Positions 15,165 through 22,974 of a stretch of 26,148 bases of DNA are shown piece by piece. Within the stretch, counting starts at the first letter, position 1. The number at the start of each line of letters is the position of its first letter. The notes beneath the pieces are model-generated. The model did not search any database and had not been told where the DNA came from. It saw only the letters and a program-made list of their open reading frames with translations. Source of the DNA: CAYUQT01 sp964596165 (lineage in GTDB: Bacteria; Planctomycetota; Phycisphaerae; UBA1845; JAFGLZ01); the NCBI GenBank assembly GCA_964596165.1, contig CAZQTW010000081.1, positions 1 through 26,148 of the forward strand, written 5' to 3'. The position numbers and the translations under genes are program-made.

Positions 15165-16202
15165 ATGAAGGGGTTGGGTCGGTTTTGGCTAAGGCCTGCG
15201 ATGTCCTTGTTCTACCGCCGTTCGCGAGGGGCGTCTCTTGTATATCACGAGGTCTTCCCCGATGGCGGCGATCGCCCTCACACGTCGACCCAGATCACGG
15301 TCGGCGATCTGAAACGTCAGCTCGAATTCATTGCTTCAAACCTGTGCGCTCTTCCGATCGACGAATTCGTCGGAGGGCTTCGCCGGTCCTGCCTGCCGGC
15401 TGGGGCATGTCTGGTTACGTTCGATGACGGGTTCGCCGACAACTGCGATATCGCTTTGCCCCTTCTTCGCCGCCTCGACATTCCGGCCACGTTCTTCATC
15501 GCGAGCGGATACGTTACCGGGGGGCAACCCTACGAGGCGGACGCTCTGCACGATGTATTGAAGCTGGCTCACGATCAGGATCGCGTCGAACTGGACTATC
15601 GTCCGTGGGGCGGTCCCACGCTGACTTTGTCCTACTCCGGCACAGGCCGCTCCTCGTCCTATTTTCGCGTGGTCGGTATCTACAAGCGGCAGATTCGCCA
15701 CGTCCACCGTCGCGCATTCATCGAATACACGGCCGAGCGGTTCGGCGTGTCGTCCGCCTCACTTCGGTGGCCGGCCATGCTGACCCCCAGCCAGGTCCGA
15801 CAACTTGCCGATGCGGGGATGACTATCGGCTCGCACACCGAATGGCACGCCTCCCTGGCCGCAGAGGGGGTTGAGGAATACGTCCGCCAATTGCGGGTGA
15901 GCCGCCAAGTCCTTCGAGATGTAAGCGGACAGTCCGTGGACTACTTCTCGTATCCTTACGGTGATCCGGAGTATTGTCTGTCGGCGTGGCCGCACGTTCG
16001 TGATGCGGGCTACTCGGCGGCGTTCATGGCCTGTGGGCTTGTCTCTAAGATGCGACTGGGGCCCTACTTGATCGATCGGCAGGCGACCAGCGGCGGAGTA
16101 GCCGGTCTTTGCGCGTCGCTGCTGGGTCTGAAGCCCAGCCAGTTTCGTCAACGACGTGCACTTTCGCATTCCCTCGCGCGAGGAGTTGTCGAATGCACGT
16201 AG
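15165..16202 (+). CDS. Polysaccharide deacetylase (NodB/CE4-like)
   Basis: A 345-residue protein with the NodB homology fold. Motif 1 is 'TFDDGFADN' (catalytic and metal-binding Asp87/Asp88), motif 2 is 'SHTEWH' with His224 and His228, and 'FSYPYGDPEY' (261-270) fits motif 3. The family removes N- or O-acyl groups from surface polysaccharide or peptidoglycan sugars with a divalent metal. There is a weakly hydrophobic N-terminus but no clear signal peptide. A 60-80-residue insert between motifs 1 and 2 is typical of polysaccharide-biosynthesis-associated members. ATG 15165 is chosen (GAGGGTGG upstream, promoter just before) over the frame opening at 15006. It overlaps the following glycosyltransferase by ten bases, so the two are co-translated. 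Confidence 0.88.
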   Translation: MKGLGRFWLRPAMSLFYRRSRGASLVYHEVFPDGGDRPHTSTQITVGDLKRQLEFIASNLCALPIDEFVGGLRRSCLPAGACLVTFDDGFADNCDIALPLLRRLDIPATFFIASGYVTGGQPYEADALHDVLKLAHDQDRVELDYRPWGGPTLTLSYSGTGRSSSYFRVVGIYKRQIRHVHRRAFIEYTAERFGVSSASLRWPAMLTPSQVRQLADAGMTIGSHTEWHASLAAEGVEEYVRQLRVSRQVLRDVSGQSVDYFSYPYGDPEYCLSAWPHVRDAGYSAAFMACGLVSKMRLGPYLIDRQATSGGVAGLCASLLGLKPSQFRQRRALSHSLARGVVECT

Positions 16203-17323
16203 CCATGGTGACGCCATTGCCGGCAGATCCGGACAGACCGAGCGGAGGCGTGGCCGTCGGTTCTGCGGTGCTGATTCGCTCAATGGTTAGGTGTGGGGTC
16301 AAAGTGACTGCCATTGCCTGGGGTTCGACTCGGTCTGAACCGTGGTTTGATGAGCGCCTGGAGTGTCCGGTCATCCCTTTGAGCCTCCGTCACCCGGCCT
16401 TTCTGATGAACTGGCTTGTGACACCAGGTGTCCTGAAACGCCTTGTCGATGATGTGAAGCCTGATATCGTTCATGTTCAGGATGTACCGGAGATCGGCGG
16501 GGCGCTGACTTGTCCTCGCGTGTTTACCATGAGGGGGTACAACCCGCGAGATGAATGGCTTCTGGGCGGAACTCGCCGATATGTCACCGCTCCGGTGATG
16601 GCCCTGACGTTTTGGTGGTACAAGAGAAAGTATAAGCACGTGATCATGATCAGTCCGTACTCTCGGCGAGTGGGCGGCTGGGCGCGGGATGCCTGCTTGT
16701 ACGACATCCCCAATCCGATTGAGGACGGATTCTTCAGCGTGCACAACGAGCGTTTTTCGCCGACAGTCCTCGTCGTTGGGGTGCTTTCGAACTTGAAGAA
16801 TACCCTGGCTGTTGTTCAGGCGGCGGCGGCACTCAGGCTGCGATTTCCTGACATGCGTATTCGGATTGTCGGACCGTGGCGAGAGAACAATCCCGACTAC
16901 CGCCGGAGGGTAGAGGACCTATGGAGAAAGGAGAGACTGCAGGAGACGGTTCATTTCATAGGCCAATTGACGCGCGACCAGATCATGGCCGAATTGTCCA
17001 GGGCAGCATGCCTGTTCTTGCCGTCGTTCCAGGAGAATGCTCCGATGGTTATCGCGGAGGCGATGGCAGCAGGTGTGCCCGTGGTAGCCTCGAGAGTCGG
17101 GGGGATACCTTGGATGGTCGAAGATGGCAAGACAGGCTACCTCTTTGATCCGCATCGTCTTGACGAAATGGTTGATCGCCTCAAGCGGCTCCTGATGGAC
17201 GGGGATTTGTGCCGACAGATGGGGCAGAACGCTCGACAGGTTGCCGAGGGACGGTTTCGCGCCGAGGTCGTGGCGCAGAAGACCCTGAAAGTCTATGAAA
17301 CGGCCTTGGCCTCGCGGGGTTGA
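16193..17323 (+). CDS. Glycosyltransferase family 4
   Basis: A 376-residue GT-B enzyme. The N-terminal domain opens 'MHVAMVTPLPADPDRPSGGV' with the Gly-rich acceptor-side loop; the C-terminal domain holds the donor-binding EX7E motif 'ENAPMVIAE' (Glu281, Glu289) followed by 'AMAAGVPVVASRVGG', characteristic of GT4. It probably transfers a sugar from a nucleotide donor onto a growing glycan at the cytoplasmic membrane. The ATG 16193 has AGGAG upstream and lies inside the end of the deacetylase gene, showing translational coupling. Acceptor and sugar are not predictable. Confidence 0.9.
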   Translation: MHVAMVTPLPADPDRPSGGVAVGSAVLIRSMVRCGVKVTAIAWGSTRSEPWFDERLECPVIPLSLRHPAFLMNWLVTPGVLKRLVDDVKPDIVHVQDVPEIGGALTCPRVFTMRGYNPRDEWLLGGTRRYVTAPVMALTFWWYKRKYKHVIMISPYSRRVGGWARDACLYDIPNPIEDGFFSVHNERFSPTVLVVGVLSNLKNTLAVVQAAAALRLRFPDMRIRIVGPWRENNPDYRRRVEDLWRKERLQETVHFIGQLTRDQIMAELSRAACLFLPSFQENAPMVIAEAMAAGVPVVASRVGGIPWMVEDGKTGYLFDPHRLDEMVDRLKRLLMDGDLCRQMGQNARQVAEGRFRAEVVAQKTLKVYETALASRG

Positions 17324-17384
17324 CAGCAGAACCGACGAAATGCAATTGAGCGGACCACACATCTTCGTGGGAGGAGACCGGCCG

Positions 17385-19502
17385 ATGGGATTCCGAATGC
17401 TGTACCGGGCTCTCGTCGCCTTGCTTCCGGCGACAAGTGGCCTGTCGGCGGCAGAGCCAGTGTTTCCGACGCCGGGGACTCGCACTCGGGTGACCGCGGT
17501 TCAGGTCAAGGCGAAGGAGTCTAGTGGGGATAAGGACTCCATGGCCGCAACCGGCGAGAGCTCCCCTTCGGACGATGGGGGTGAAGGGGCAACGGCTTCC
17601 AGCCACGATCATCCGGGCAACGTATTCAGTCTGGGAGATGAGGTGCGAATCCCCATCCTTGCCAAGCCGGGCCGTAGAGCGACCCGTTGGCGGCTTCATG
17701 ACGACCGCTTGACGTTACTTCGAGAAGAACCACTGGCACCGGCGGGTCGACGATCGGGTCCAACGGCCGACGTCGGGGTTCTGGGTGTGGGGTGGTATCG
17801 GATTGAGTTTCTTGACGTTGCCGGGAAGCCCGTTGAATCGACCACAGCGGCCGTGTTGGCGACGCCACGAGTACCGGCCCACACCGACTCACCCGTGTGT
17901 GTCGATGCCGCCGTGTCTTGGTATCTTCAACAGGATCTTACGGACCGAGAGCGATTGGTTCGGCTGGCCTCGGCGGCAGGTGTGAGTTGGATACGTGATC
18001 GCCTCAGATGGCGTGAATTGGAGCCGGCAGCCGGCGCATTTGCGGGACGTACGGCCTATGACGATCTTGCTCGGGCGCAGACAGACGCAGGAATGAGTCT
18101 GCTCCAGACCTTTCACGGCACGCCCCGGTGGGCGGCACAGGGCGGTAACCAGACAAATCGTTTTCCGGACGACCTGCGCCACGTCTACCGTTTTTGCAGA
18201 GCGATGAGCGAACGATTCAAAGGGCAGGTTAAGGCCTGGGAACCGTGGAACGAGGCGAATGCTGCCGGCTTCGGCGGGCACACCATCGACGAGATGTGCT
18301 CCTTGCAGAAGGCAGCATACCTCGGATTCAAGGCGGGCGATCCCAACGTGACCGTATGCTGGAATCCGATTGGCGGCATCAACACAGCTTCAATGGCAGA
18401 GGGAATATTGAAGAACGAGACCTGGCCATACTACGAGACCTACAACATACACTCCTACGATTGGCCGCACGACTACGAGAAGCTGTGGGCGCCGGCCCGC
18501 GAAGCCGCATGCGGGCGGCCGATTTGGGTAACGGAATGCGACCGGGGGATGAAGGCCGAGTCCGGCTCGCCGATGGGCGACTACACTCACCCGGATGCGA
18601 TCCTCAAGGCCGAGTTCATGGCCCAGTCCTATGTGAGCAGTCTGTACTCCGGGGCGACACGACACTTTCACTTTATCCTGGGCCACTACATGGAGCAGGA
18701 CAACACGATCCAGTTTGGCCTGCTCCGCAAAGACCTGACGCCGAGACCCAGCTACGTCGCATTGGCCGCCATCGGTCGGCTACTGGCAGGCGGCAGGTGT
18801 TTGGGGCGATGGACACTGCCCGGCTACCCCAACGCGCACATCTACGCCTTCCGCGCAAGACCCGACGGTGTCGATCGCGACGTACTGGTCGCATGGGTTG
18901 AGGAGCCTGTCGATTGGCCGCAACGAGGGCGAGCGAAGGCGGATTGGTCGCTGCCGGCAGGCATGAGAGTCGAGGCCGTATACGACTACTTGGGACGATC
19001 GCTCGGCAAAGAACCACCGACGCAGCTACGCTCGGCGGCGGTGTTCATTGTTATGCCTTCGGGCGAGTGCAACAGACTCCCGCTCATCAGGGTACGACGT
19101 TCGGACTATCGAAGCGGCCTGCCGTCGCCGGTTGTTCTGCAACTGCACACTCCAGCGGATTCTGTGGCCATGCGGAAAGAGGGGTGGACGGAGGTGCATG
19201 AACGCGTTGCTGACTTTGGAGACGACGAGGAGCTCAGACTGTGGGCGTACAACTTCGGTACAACCGCTGTCCGCGGAGTCGTGAGCATTGACGAAATGCC
19301 CGGCGGTTGGAAGTTGACACCGAATCGATGGGAGATGTCCGTCGATCCACTCGAAAGGCAGGAGTTGATTGCTCGCGTCTCAAGCCCGCAGGTCGGACAA
19401 TCCGGCGGACCGACCGCGTGGGTCAGGGCCAAAGGGGAATTCGGCGACGCAGGACGGCCAGTGCTGGCTTTCAGATTCGTGACTAGGCAAGCGACGAAAT
19501 AG
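17385..19502 (+). CDS. Secreted clan GH-A-like glycoside hydrolase
   Basis: A 705-residue protein with a signal peptide ending near 'SGLSA'. Residues about 25-165 are a low-complexity and beta-rich N-terminal region; residues about 175-475 are a TIM barrel with 'WEPWNEAN' (Glu290, candidate acid/base) and 'IWVTECD' (Glu384, candidate nucleophile), the paired Asn-Glu and Glu of clan GH-A families such as GH39 or GH5. The C-terminal 230 residues are beta-sandwich-like and end without an anchor. ATG 17385 follows GGGAGGAG; the longer frame starting at 17295 overlaps the glycosyltransferase gene. It lies 61 bases after that gene and is likely in its operon. Family and substrate are uncertain; it could trim or degrade the polymer made by its neighbours. 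Confidence 0.82.
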   Translation: MGFRMLYRALVALLPATSGLSAAEPVFPTPGTRTRVTAVQVKAKESSGDKDSMAATGESSPSDDGGEGATASSHDHPGNVFSLGDEVRIPILAKPGRRATRWRLHDDRLTLLREEPLAPAGRRSGPTADVGVLGVGWYRIEFLDVAGKPVESTTAAVLATPRVPAHTDSPVCVDAAVSWYLQQDLTDRERLVRLASAAGVSWIRDRLRWRELEPAAGAFAGRTAYDDLARAQTDAGMSLLQTFHGTPRWAAQGGNQTNRFPDDLRHVYRFCRAMSERFKGQVKAWEPWNEANAAGFGGHTIDEMCSLQKAAYLGFKAGDPNVTVCWNPIGGINTASMAEGILKNETWPYYETYNIHSYDWPHDYEKLWAPAREAACGRPIWVTECDRGMKAESGSPMGDYTHPDAILKAEFMAQSYVSSLYSGATRHFHFILGHYMEQDNTIQFGLLRKDLTPRPSYVALAAIGRLLAGGRCLGRWTLPGYPNAHIYAFRARPDGVDRDVLVAWVEEPVDWPQRGRAKADWSLPAGMRVEAVYDYLGRSLGKEPPTQLRSAAVFIVMPSGECNRLPLIRVRRSDYRSGLPSPVVLQLHTPADSVAMRKEGWTEVHERVADFGDDEELRLWAYNFGTTAVRGVVSIDEMPGGWKLTPNRWEMSVDPLERQELIARVSSPQVGQSGGPTAWVRAKGEFGDAGRPVLAFRFVTRQATK

Positions 19503-19550
19503 AACGCGGATTGTTGTCGAGTTCCGCCCTTGGCTTGTCGGACGCTGCAC

Positions 19551-20384
19551 TTAGCAGTGTTGCTCCAGCCACGCACACAAATCGGCGATGACCTTGTCCT
19601 TCTCGATGTCGTTGACCAGCTCGTGATAGCCGCCCTCGTACAGCTTCAGCGTCTTGTCGGCTGAGCCGCAGTCCTCGTAAAGTAAACGGCTTCCCTCACA
19701 AGGTACCAGGCGATCGTCGGTGCCGTGAATGATGTATGCGGGGGCCGTGATTGCCTTAAAACCAGCACGCGCCAGTGCAATGGCCGCATTGAGCTCAGCC
19801 CCAGTGCGGGCGAGCATGCTCCCATGGTAGTCCAGCGGATCAGCATCGACGATCCGTGCGACCTCGGGGTCGCGCGAGAGATCCGCCGAGTCCACCTTCG
19901 CCACCGGCAACCAGGGTGTCAGTGCGCTCAGGACCCGGGCGAGGGATATGAGAATCGGCGAGATGTCCTTCTTGACCGCCAGGAGTGGGCTACTGAACAC
20001 CAACCCGCGAACATCCGGCTTGCGGGTCTGCATATATCGAGCCAGGACCATTCCGCCCATGCTGTGGCCCATAAGAAAGAGCGGTCTGTCGGCCAGTTGC
20101 GGGCGGAGGTGCTCGACATACGCGTCAAGGTCGCTCAGCAGTTCGTCGAATCTGCGGATGTAACCTCGTTTGCCCGGCGACCGCCCGAACCCACGCTGAT
20201 CGTATGTGTAGACAAGTAGACCAATTCCGTTTAGCGCCTTGCCCACGTGTTCATATCGTCCACTGTGTTCGCCATAGCCGTGAAGCAGAATGAGATTCGC
20301 ACGAGGGGCTCCCTCCGGCGCCCATTCGCGACTGAAGAGTTCAAGTCCGTCCCGTGTCCTGAATTTCCCCTCCGTCGTCGTCAT
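19551..20384 (-). CDS. Alpha/beta hydrolase, monoacylglycerol lipase-like
   Basis: A 277-residue serine hydrolase of the Hydrolase_4/monoglyceride lipase type. The nucleophile elbow is 'GHSMGG' (Ser108), with 'LLHGYGEHSGRY' (33-44) as the oxyanion-side motif, Asp224 in 'HGTDDRLVP' and His254 in 'GGYHELVND'; the triad is complete. There is no signal peptide, so it acts in the cytoplasm, probably on monoacylglycerols or lysolipids. ATG 20384 has GGGGGAAG upstream; the longer frame uses TTG 20423. It converges on the glycosidase with a 48-base gap and follows the alpha-glucuronidase-like gene by 50 bases on the same strand, so the two may be co-transcribed. Confidence 0.9.
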   Translation of the reverse strand: MTTTEGKFRTRDGLELFSREWAPEGAPRANLILLHGYGEHSGRYEHVGKALNGIGLLVYTYDQRGFGRSPGKRGYIRRFDELLSDLDAYVEHLRPQLADRPLFLMGHSMGGMVLARYMQTRKPDVRGLVFSSPLLAVKKDISPILISLARVLSALTPWLPVAKVDSADLSRDPEVARIVDADPLDYHGSMLARTGAELNAAIALARAGFKAITAPAYIIHGTDDRLVPCEGSRLLYEDCGSADKTLKLYEGGYHELVNDIEKDKVIADLCAWLEQHC

Positions 20385-20434
20385 GGCTTCCCCCAGACAA
20401 ACCCCAACAACGCGGGGCACCAACCACAGACAGT

Positions 20435-22660
20435 TTACCTCGACGAGCTACGCAGCGCAATGCGCTTATCGCGAATCGGCCGATAACAGAACTCGTTCAT
20501 CAGGGCGACCGCGCCCAGGTCTCCGTGGTCCTCGGCCACATTCACGTAGGCAGTCAGGGCCTCTCGGATGTCCTGATAAGCCTGATCGACCCGCAAGATC
20601 GCCTCTCGTCTGTCATTAGCCTTCTCAGTACGCGACGTCGCGCCGAAGTTCTCGGCCGCATCGAGAAACTTGACGGCGAATGTCAGCCGTCCGATGAGGT
20701 AGTCGAGGAACCGATGGCCGGCGGGCACGCTCTTCTCGCGGGCAATCCGCATCTGCTTGAGGGCCTCGGCGTATCGTTCGCGATCGGCCTTGATCTCACG
20801 CGAGAGACCGCCACTGTCATAATGCTTGGTCATCATCCCGGGGACGGGAAAACCGAAGCCCAACCCGTACTGGTCGAGGCCCTTGGTGATCTGTTCGATC
20901 GTAGAGAGGGCCTGGAGAGCCGGCGCCGCGCTGTTGGGCCCGCAGACGTGCTCCAGCAGGTCGCGATAGGCCGCCTCCGGCGTGACCCGTGCATCCCAAC
21001 TTGCACGGGCGAGGTAGTGGATCGTCGGGGTCAGATCCCCAACCGTCCAATATCGCGTATAGAAGCCGCTCCAGCCGTTGGCCCGCAGTTCCGTCATCAG
21101 TTCGTGCAGCGAGCCGGTGGCCAACTGTGGCAGGACGCCGACGTTGTCATCGGCCAATGTGAAGATCAGATTTGCACGGACATGCTTGGGCGGAGTCTGC
21201 CTCAGCACATTCCGCTGCATAAGCTGTCGGCTGGCCGTGTAGTCGATGAAGCTCAACACTTCTCCGCCGGCCGGCATCATCTTGCCGAGCAGGGGGAACA
21301 GCTCTTCCACGACGTTGCAGTAGACGATTCGGACATCCGGCCTTTCCGGCCGAGTGAGAAGATTCTTCTCCCGGAAGAGCGAGTCGAGAAACCACAGAGA
21401 GCACAGGTCGCCCTTCAACATCGTCTCGACACGCCCGCCGCCGCCGGGGAACGACGTCCGGGCACGTGCCCTTGCGCAGAGCTCGTCATACGTACCCAGC
21501 TCCTTCAGGCCATACTTCCGGTTCAGGGCGTCATAGGCCTGTGGCGCCTTGCCGATCCACGCACGATGCTCGGGCATTCCAATGTGGATGTACTCGGCCT
21601 CGGGGTAGGTCTCGATATATGCCCGGATGATCGTCGCGACCATCTCCCGCAGGGCAGGGTCGTCCATGGACTGGTCCTTGCCCGGTCCGGCCGTCAGCAT
21701 GCCCGCCTGATTCGCCGGCTCCGAGCCGGGCAGCACCTTCATGAATTCCTTGGGCCACTCGAACGGTTGAATCGACAGACCGGTCTCCATTCCGAGCGAT
21801 CGGGCCTCGGCAAGGATGCCGTGCGCCAGACGCACGCCGCGCTCGACCATCTCCTCGGGTGACTTGGCGCCGACGAATTCAGGGTTGATGAACTCGGTCA
21901 TGTTGCCGAACTTCTCTCGGCCGATCGTGTCGGCGTCGATCGGATATCGCGAGCCAAAGTGAAACTTACCTGGCGGTTTCTCCATACCATGAAAGCGGTA
22001 CTGGACGAACGGCTGGCAGGGCCAAAACGACAAATGAACGCGGTTGTACTTCATCTTGGCCATCTGACGGAGGAACTGCTTGTTCTCCGCCAGCGACCAC
22101 GATACCGGCCCATCCGCGAGTTCGTTGACCAAACGCCAGCAACGTGTCCGCATGTTGGGCTCAAGCACGAGATCCCAGTCGGGTAGGGAGTCGAACTTCC
22201 GTTTGGGCGGGAAGACATCCTCATGGGTGAGATAGCGGATACCTAGCCGCTCCCCAAACTCGTAGACGGCCCAGAGTGTGCCCACCGGGCTCCCACCGCC
22301 AAGGATCATCATGGGGTTGGGGCTTTTGAGTCGACGTAGGATCAGGCCTTGATCGGAGAGCTTCGGCCAGCCTTGACCGATCGCATCGCCCAGGGTGGGA
22401 TTCGTCGAGGGACTTCCGAGTAGGATGGTCGCCGTAGCGTCGGTACCGATCGTGTCAGATAGGGCGCAATGAACCTCAAACAACCGTTCGACAATCGTCC
22501 TGAGCTCAGTGGCCGCGAACTGTTCGAGTCTCGGTGCTGTGGGGGCAACGATGACTTGCACTCGGGGCGACTCTTCGCCCCATGCGCTCACGGCGAATAA
22601 ACCGCCAATCGTGATCAGCCATGCAGAGACAATGGGCAAGATACGCAAACGCAACATCAT
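20435..22660 (-). CDS. Secreted alpha-glucuronidase-like/GH20-like glycoside hydrolase
   Basis: A 741-residue exported protein with a signal peptide ending around 'SAWG'. Residues about 30-150 resemble the N-terminal alpha/beta domain shared by GH67, GH115 and GH20 proteins ('FAATELRTIVERLF' to 'GTLWAVYEFGERLGIRYL'); residues about 170-570 are a TIM barrel rich in Trp/Tyr; the C-terminal part is helical. Acidic candidates include the Glu of 'IHIGMPEHRAW', but I cannot fix the catalytic pair. The product is likely an exported enzyme acting on uronic-acid or amino-sugar glycans; some family members are degenerate. ATG 22660 (one of two adjacent ATG codons) has GGAGAG upstream. It is divergent from the alpha-galactosidase, suggesting joint regulation. 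Confidence 0.7.
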   Translation of the reverse strand: MMLRLRILPIVSAWLITIGGLFAVSAWGEESPRVQVIVAPTAPRLEQFAATELRTIVERLFEVHCALSDTIGTDATATILLGSPSTNPTLGDAIGQGWPKLSDQGLILRRLKSPNPMMILGGGSPVGTLWAVYEFGERLGIRYLTHEDVFPPKRKFDSLPDWDLVLEPNMRTRCWRLVNELADGPVSWSLAENKQFLRQMAKMKYNRVHLSFWPCQPFVQYRFHGMEKPPGKFHFGSRYPIDADTIGREKFGNMTEFINPEFVGAKSPEEMVERGVRLAHGILAEARSLGMETGLSIQPFEWPKEFMKVLPGSEPANQAGMLTAGPGKDQSMDDPALREMVATIIRAYIETYPEAEYIHIGMPEHRAWIGKAPQAYDALNRKYGLKELGTYDELCARARARTSFPGGGGRVETMLKGDLCSLWFLDSLFREKNLLTRPERPDVRIVYCNVVEELFPLLGKMMPAGGEVLSFIDYTASRQLMQRNVLRQTPPKHVRANLIFTLADDNVGVLPQLATGSLHELMTELRANGWSGFYTRYWTVGDLTPTIHYLARASWDARVTPEAAYRDLLEHVCGPNSAAPALQALSTIEQITKGLDQYGLGFGFPVPGMMTKHYDSGGLSREIKADRERYAEALKQMRIAREKSVPAGHRFLDYLIGRLTFAVKFLDAAENFGATSRTEKANDRREAILRVDQAYQDIREALTAYVNVAEDHGDLGAVALMNEFCYRPIRDKRIALRSSSR

Positions 22661-22835
22661 CGTCAGGCTCTCCGGTCAGAGTACTGGGCAATGTAGTTAC
22701 CATGTCGCTGTCCTCACCGCAATGAGGCTTTCTGCGACGGACTGCTTTGCCGGGTCTGCGCGACGATGGAGGGAATTGCGATGGCATTCAAACCACACCT
22801 TGCTCGCCAGACCATGAAGGCTGCTGTTCTCCCCT

Positions 22836-22851
22836 TGTCAGAGGTCTGACA
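22836..22851. promoter_or_regulatory. 16-bp inverted repeat, candidate operator between divergent hydrolase genes
   Basis: TGTCAGA-GG-TCTGACA is a perfect inverted repeat with seven-base arms, in the 314-base gap between the two divergent hydrolase genes. Its size fits a dimeric repressor site. No regulator gene is in the window, so the binder is unknown. Confidence 0.45.
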
Positions 22852-22907
22852 CGCGGTTCAGAGGCGGACGAAAGAGGCTTGCGGATACTGAGAATCCGTG
22901 CGGGCGG

Positions 22908-22935
22908 TGGACGTAAAGTGGTGCCCGGATAAGAT
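22908..22935 (+). promoter_or_regulatory. Possible promoter of the alpha-galactosidase gene
   Basis: TGGACG (22908-22913) and TAAGAT (22930-22935) are spaced by 16 bases and lie about 40 bases before the ATG at 22975. The inverted repeat at 22836-22851 is about 57 bases upstream of the -35. Confidence 0.35.
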
Positions 22936-22974
22936 GTCTGCGGAGAGTTTTCCTTACTCAAGGAAGAAGAAACA

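Noticed and set aside
20525..21862. 445-codon plus-strand frame opposite the alpha-glucuronidase-like gene
   Set aside because: It shows no domain or start signal; the minus-strand protein has signal peptide and family-like regions.
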